A DNA stretch of 64,000 nucleotides, taken from NCBI GenBank assembly GCA_002700095.1, contig PACL01000044.1, positions 33,555 to 97,554 on the forward strand. Direction: 5' to 3'. Below, piece by piece: positions 60,801-64,000 of the stretch. The notes under the pieces were generated by a model that worked only from the letters and a program-made list of their open reading frames with translations, was not told where the DNA came from and did not search any database. The translations under genes and the position numbers were made by a program. The DNA comes from Fulvimarina sp. (GTDB lineage: Bacteria > Pseudomonadota > Alphaproteobacteria > Rhizobiales > Rhizobiaceae). The number at the start of each line of letters is the position of its first letter. Position 1 is the first letter of the stretch.

Positions 60801-61892
60801 CTACCGCAGCCCCTTTTCCGCCAGGATCGGCAGGACGGTGTCGCGGAAATAGGGAAACTCCGCGACATAGTCGACGAAGGAGAGGGTGGTGCCGCGAAAG
60901 CCGGTTTCCGCGATCTTCACGATCCCGTCTGCCACCTGCTTGGGCGTGCCGATCAGCGGATAGCCGCCATGGCCCATGGCGAAGCGGTCGCGGATCAGCA
61001 TCAACAGGTCGTGGGGGAAGGACTGGGCGTGGGCGAACTGCAGGTTCACCAGGTTGTCGACCGCCTCCCAGTCGGCGTTCTCGCGGGCGGTGTGCTCCAG
61101 ATAGGCCTTCGCCTCTTCCTCGGTAGGCCGGCAGATGACATGGGCGAAGGTGAGGACATCGACCTCGCGGCCCTTCTCCTGCGCCCTGGTCTTCAGCTCG
61201 GCGATCTCGCTCTTAGAGCGTTCGAGGTCGATCGCCGGGGTAAACAGGAAGTTCGCGTTGCGGGTGGCGAAGTCGCGGCCCTGGGGGGAGCCCGCCGCAT
61301 TGATGATCGGCACCTCGGCCACCGGGCGCGGATCGCCCTTCACATGCTTGAGCTTGAAATACGCGCCGTCCCAATCGAAATGGTCGGTCTCCGTCCACAG
61401 CTTGCGGACGATGTCGAACCATTCCTGGGCGTAGCCGTAGCGGGTCTCGTGGTCGTCGGGCAGCGTCAGGCCGAGCGCCTCGTATTCCGGCTTGTTCCAG
61501 CCGGCGACGACGTTGAGGCCGGCCCGGCCCTGGCCGATCTGGTCGATGGTGGCGATCTGCTTGGCCGCGACGACGGGATTGTTGGCGGCGGTGTGGATAG
61601 TGGCAAAGACCGCAATCTTCTTGGTCTGGGCCAGCAGCCCGGCCGCCCAGGTGACCGTCTCCAGCACCGAGCCGTGGAAGTCCGTCTCGCCGCCATAGCC
61701 GATCCAGCGGGCGATCGGCAGCATGAAGTCGATGTCGGCGTCGTCGAGCAGCCTGGCGAGCTTCAGGTTGTTCTCGAAGGAGTTGACCCAGCGCTCCGGC
61801 ACCTTGGTGACCGACATGCCGCTCGAACAGTTCGAGGAAAAGGTGCCGAGAAGGAAACGATCCTTGGCGAACATCGGATTCGTCTGGCTCAA
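60801..61892 (-). CDS. LLM-class flavin-dependent monooxygenase (RutA/SfnG-like)
   Basis: Protein of 363 residues with the luciferase-like TIM-barrel pattern: FMLPIARWIGYGGET, KIAVFATIHTAANNPVVAAKQIATIDQIGQGRAGLNVVAGWN and GGYPLIGTPKQVADGIVKI. Members use reduced FMN to oxygenate uracil (RutA), sulfones (SfnG) and other small molecules. The start is a TTG at 61890-61892, with GGGAGG 5 bases upstream; an ATG six codons in is less likely. Operator H is 23 bases upstream. It is a paralogue of the next gene. The substrate could be a heterocyclic nitrogen compound, by context only. Confidence 0.87.
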   Translation of the reverse strand: MSQTNPMFAKDRFLLGTFSSNCSSGMSVTKVPERWVNSFENNLKLARLLDDADIDFMLPIARWIGYGGETDFHGSVLETVTWAAGLLAQTKKIAVFATIHTAANNPVVAAKQIATIDQIGQGRAGLNVVAGWNKPEYEALGLTLPDDHETRYGYAQEWFDIVRKLWTETDHFDWDGAYFKLKHVKGDPRPVAEVPIINAAGSPQGRDFATRNANFLFTPAIDLERSKSEIAELKTRAQEKGREVDVLTFAHVICRPTEEEAKAYLEHTARENADWEAVDNLVNLQFAHAQSFPHDLLMLIRDRFAMGHGGYPLIGTPKQVADGIVKIAETGFRGTTLSFVDYVAEFPYFRDTVLPILAEKGLR

Positions 61893-61906
61893 CGCGGCCT
61901 CCCTGC

Positions 61907-61934
61907 AGGGTTATTTTAAACCTGAACCATTAGA
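61907..61934 (-). promoter_or_regulatory. Operator site H, core TTTA-N4-TGAA
   Basis: AGGGTTAT, then TTTA AACC TGAA, then CCATTAGA, with the core at 61915-61926. The right half has one mismatch to TAAA, the same as at site I. It is just upstream of the TTG start at 61892. Confidence 0.6.
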
Positions 61935-62024
61935 GCGTATGCCCGGCGCAGCGGGTCCACAAGCGCCGGATCGCTGTTTTTCTGGCCATGCCTCGAGAAT
62001 GAGCTGGCAGGCTCTGGAGTCCCC

Positions 62025-63119
62025 TTAGCTCCGCAGTCCCGCCTCCTTCAGCAGCGGCAGCACCCGGTCGCAGAAGAAGGGCAGCTCGTAGGTATAGTTC
62101 ACGAAGGTCAGCGCGATGCCGGCATAGCCGAGCTCGGCGATCCGAAGCATGTCCTCGGCGATCTTCTCCGGCGTGCCGACCAGCGGATAGCTGCCGGCCC
62201 CGCCGGCGAAGCGCTGGCGGTAGCGATCGTAGGCTTCGGGGTCATGGGAGGCGGAGAACTGCTTCTTGCCGGCCATGTGCGTCTCGACCGCCTCGTGGTC
62301 GGCCTCGGTGAGGGCGTAGCGTTCGTAATAGGCCTCCGCCTCGCCCTGGGTCTCGCGGCAGACCACGTGGCAGACCGTATAGAGGCCGACGTCGCGGCCG
62401 GCTTTTGCGCCGCGCTCGCGGACATCGGCGACATGCTGGGCCGCTCCGTCGAACTCGGAAAAGGTCGTGAAGATGAAGTCGCAATGCTGCGCCGCGAAGT
62501 CCCGGCCCGGGCCGCCGAAGGCGGCATTCATCGTCACCGGGCGCGGCGCCTGCAGGCTCGCCGGGCGGCTGACGACCTGCTTCAAATGATAGTAGGTCCC
62601 GTCGTAGTCGAACGGCTCCTCGGCGGCATAGGCCCGTTCCACGATCTCCAGCCATTCGGCCGCCTGGTCGTAGCCCTTCTCGCCGAGCGCCACGCCGAAC
62701 ATGGCGAACTCCGCCGGATTCCAGCCGCAGACGATGTTGAGCCCGGCACGTCCCTTGGAGATGTGGTCCACGGTTGCCAGGGCCTTGGCGGCATAGAGCG
62801 GGTGCATCACCGGCACGTGCACCGTCATGAAGAGGCCGATCTGCTCGGTCGCCGCCGCCAGCCCCGCCGCCCAGGTGAAAGTCTCGAAGGACCATTCGCG
62901 GGCCTTGGTCTGTCCGCCGAAGCCCTTCCACCGGGCGATCGGCAGCACGAATTCCAGCCCCGCCCGGTCGGCGATCTGGGCGGCATTGAGATTGTCGTCC
63001 CAGCGCGCCTGCCAGCGTTCGGGAACGGTGGTGATCGCGAGGCCGCCATCGGCATTGCAGGAGAAGATCCCGAGCTTGAGCCGGTTCGAGCCCTTGAGGG
63101 GATGCGGCTTGATCGTCAC
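62025..63119 (-). CDS. LLM-class flavin-dependent monooxygenase, paralogue
   Basis: Protein of 364 residues from the GTG at 63117-63119, with GAGAGG 8 bases upstream. FVLPIARWKGFGGQTKA, QIGLFMTVHVPVMHP, GRAGLNIVCGWNPAEFAMFG and GGAGSYPLVGTPEKIAEDML show the same family as the preceding protein. A TTG at 63152 would start inside operator I and is not favoured. The two paralogues run in the same direction but have separate operators, so they may be needed for separate steps or substrates. Confidence 0.87.
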   Translation of the reverse strand: MTIKPHPLKGSNRLKLGIFSCNADGGLAITTVPERWQARWDDNLNAAQIADRAGLEFVLPIARWKGFGGQTKAREWSFETFTWAAGLAAATEQIGLFMTVHVPVMHPLYAAKALATVDHISKGRAGLNIVCGWNPAEFAMFGVALGEKGYDQAAEWLEIVERAYAAEEPFDYDGTYYHLKQVVSRPASLQAPRPVTMNAAFGGPGRDFAAQHCDFIFTTFSEFDGAAQHVADVRERGAKAGRDVGLYTVCHVVCRETQGEAEAYYERYALTEADHEAVETHMAGKKQFSASHDPEAYDRYRQRFAGGAGSYPLVGTPEKIAEDMLRIAELGYAGIALTFVNYTYELPFFCDRVLPLLKEAGLRS

Positions 63120-63149
63120 GGCAGGGGCCTCTCTCGGAAAATTCGCGCG

Positions 63150-63177
63150 CAAAATAGTTTAAGCCTGAAATAGCTTG
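63150..63177. promoter_or_regulatory. Operator site I, core TTTA-N4-TGAA
   Basis: CAAAATAG, then TTTA AGCC TGAA, then ATAGCTTG, with the core at 63158-63169. It lies between the divergent LLM and aldolase genes, 38 and 80 bases from their starts. Confidence 0.68.
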
Positions 63178-63183
63178 CCGCAA
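63156..63183 (-). promoter_or_regulatory. Promoter of the second LLM gene
   Basis: On the minus strand TTGCGG (63183-63178), a 16-base spacer, and TAAACT (63161-63156), identical in hexamers and spacing to the promoter at operator F. Operator I spans most of it. Confidence 0.55.
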
Positions 63184-63249
63184 AGCCTGCGATACGGAAA
63201 ACTGCAGGCAAGGATCGCGGCCTCTCGCAGGCCGATGCAGGAGGAAGAC

Positions 63250-64000
63250 ATGACCGAGCCGACATTCCGCGAGCGCGGGCGCTCCGGCGCGCAACTGCTG
63301 GGAACGTTCTGCGCGATCCCGCATCCCGTCGCCGTCGAGGTGATGGCGCGGGCTGGGTTCGATCTCGTCTGCATCGACTGGGAGCATTCGCAGATCGACC
63401 GGGGCGAGATCGAGAACCTCGTGCGGGCGGCCGAGAGCGGCGGCGCCGTCGCCATGGTCCGCGTGCCCGGCAACAATTCCGAAGCGATCGCAGCTACCCT
63501 CGACGCCGGCGCCGAAGGCGTCTTGGTGCCGCGGGTCTCGAGCGCGGAGGAAGCCGAAGCCGCCGTCAGGGCCACCCGCTATCCGCCGGACGGCGAGCGC
63601 GGGGCAGGGCCCGGCCGCGCCTCGCGCTACGGCTACGACATCGCCCCCTATGTCGCCGCGGCCAACGGAAAGATTCTCCTCGCCGTGCAGGTCGAGACGG
63701 CGCGGGCGGTGGAGAACATCGACGCCATCGCGGCGGTCGAGGGCGTCGACCTCATCTTCATCGGGCCCGGCGATCTCGCCGTCTCCCTCGGCGCCTTCGG
63801 GCCGGATGGCGCCGAGCGCCTCGACGCGGCGATCCGGCGCGTGATCGCTGCGTGCAAGAAGGTGGGGCGTGCCACCGGGCTGTTCCGCCCGAGCGAGGCC
63901 GATGTCGGGGTCTGGCGCGAGGCCGGCGTCAGTTTCTTCCTCGTCGCCTCCGACACGATGTTCCTCGGCGCAAGCGCGGCTGCCGCGGCCAAGGCCGCGG
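63250..64000 (+). CDS. HpcH/HpaI-type class II aldolase, runs off the window
   Basis: At least 250 residues; no stop before the window end, but the length is close to the family norm. Active-site residues are visible: His46 in WEHSQID, Arg71 in MVRVPG, Glu149 in VQVET and Asp175 in IGPGDLA, near the positions used by the E. coli HpaI aldolase. It would cleave a 4-hydroxy-2-oxo acid into pyruvate or a relative and an aldehyde, a typical last step in aromatic ring breakdown. The ATG follows GGAGGAAG. It is divergent from the LLM gene and shares operator I. Confidence 0.88.
   Translation, partial: MTEPTFRERGRSGAQLLGTFCAIPHPVAVEVMARAGFDLVCIDWEHSQIDRGEIENLVRAAESGGAVAMVRVPGNNSEAIAATLDAGAEGVLVPRVSSAEEAEAAVRATRYPPDGERGAGPGRASRYGYDIAPYVAAANGKILLAVQVETARAVENIDAIAAVEGVDLIFIGPGDLAVSLGAFGPDGAERLDAAIRRVIAACKKVGRATGLFRPSEADVGVWREAGVSFFLVASDTMFLGASAAAAAKAA

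Noticed and set aside
1..64000. CRISPR arrays, tRNA or rRNA genes, transposases, phage genes
   Set aside because: I looked for direct repeats with regular spacing, cloverleaf-like segments and transposase-like proteins and found none that I could support by eye.

Overview
The window is GC-rich, tightly packed coding sequence from what looks like an alphaproteobacterium, probably of the Rhizobiales type. The evidence is the many ATG/TGA-coupled operons, the abundance of Dpp-, TRAP- and Liv-type importers, the long IorA/IorB pair, and two families of intergenic palindromic repeats common in that class. I recognise about 56 protein genes, and see no rRNA, tRNA, CRISPR array, insertion sequence or phage gene.

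The content is almost wholly catabolic and centres on tryptophan- and anthranilate-type N-aromatic compounds. Region by region: (1) 32-8945, minus strand, a Dpp-type peptide/opine ABC importer followed by a TRAP importer and an EthD-like protein. (2) 9574-14448, plus strand, a CoA ligase, a thiolase-like protein lacking catalytic residues, a DUF35-SDR fusion and a cyclase-family hydrolase. (3) 14616-19121, plus strand, the two-domain 2-aminobenzoyl-CoA monooxygenase/reductase, a hotdog thioesterase and a second CoA ligase. (4) 19151-22987, a divergent pair of units with a racemase-fold protein, a crotonase and a 3-hydroxyacyl-CoA dehydrogenase. (5) 23112-34393, a GntR regulator with two aldo/keto-reductase units and a split Liv importer flanking kynureninase and tryptophan 2,3-dioxygenase. 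(6) 34478-40816, minus strand, SDR, MarR, crotonase, acyl-CoA dehydrogenase, 2-aminobenzoate-CoA ligase, RidA-like protein and arylformamidase. (7) 40947-47980, flavoprotein monooxygenase, cupin and a complete second Liv importer. (8) 48475-55640, an amino-acid ABC pair, indolepyruvate oxidoreductase, a second MarR and a second cyclase. (9) 55990-64000, three FAD oxidoreductases, two LLM flavin monooxygenases and an HpcH/HpaI aldolase.

Together regions 5, 6 and 3 encode tryptophan to N-formylkynurenine, kynurenine, anthranilate, anthraniloyl-CoA, and its dearomatisation, with beta-oxidation-like enzymes to follow. The most notable unlisted structure is a palindromic operator with core TTTA-N4-TAAA that recurs at nine sites, almost all at unit starts. 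It is likely the target of the MarR protein at 39504-40046, which lies in one of the units it would control. Several enzymes near these sites have a familiar fold but lack the usual catalytic residues, so the pathway's middle steps may be undescribed chemistry.
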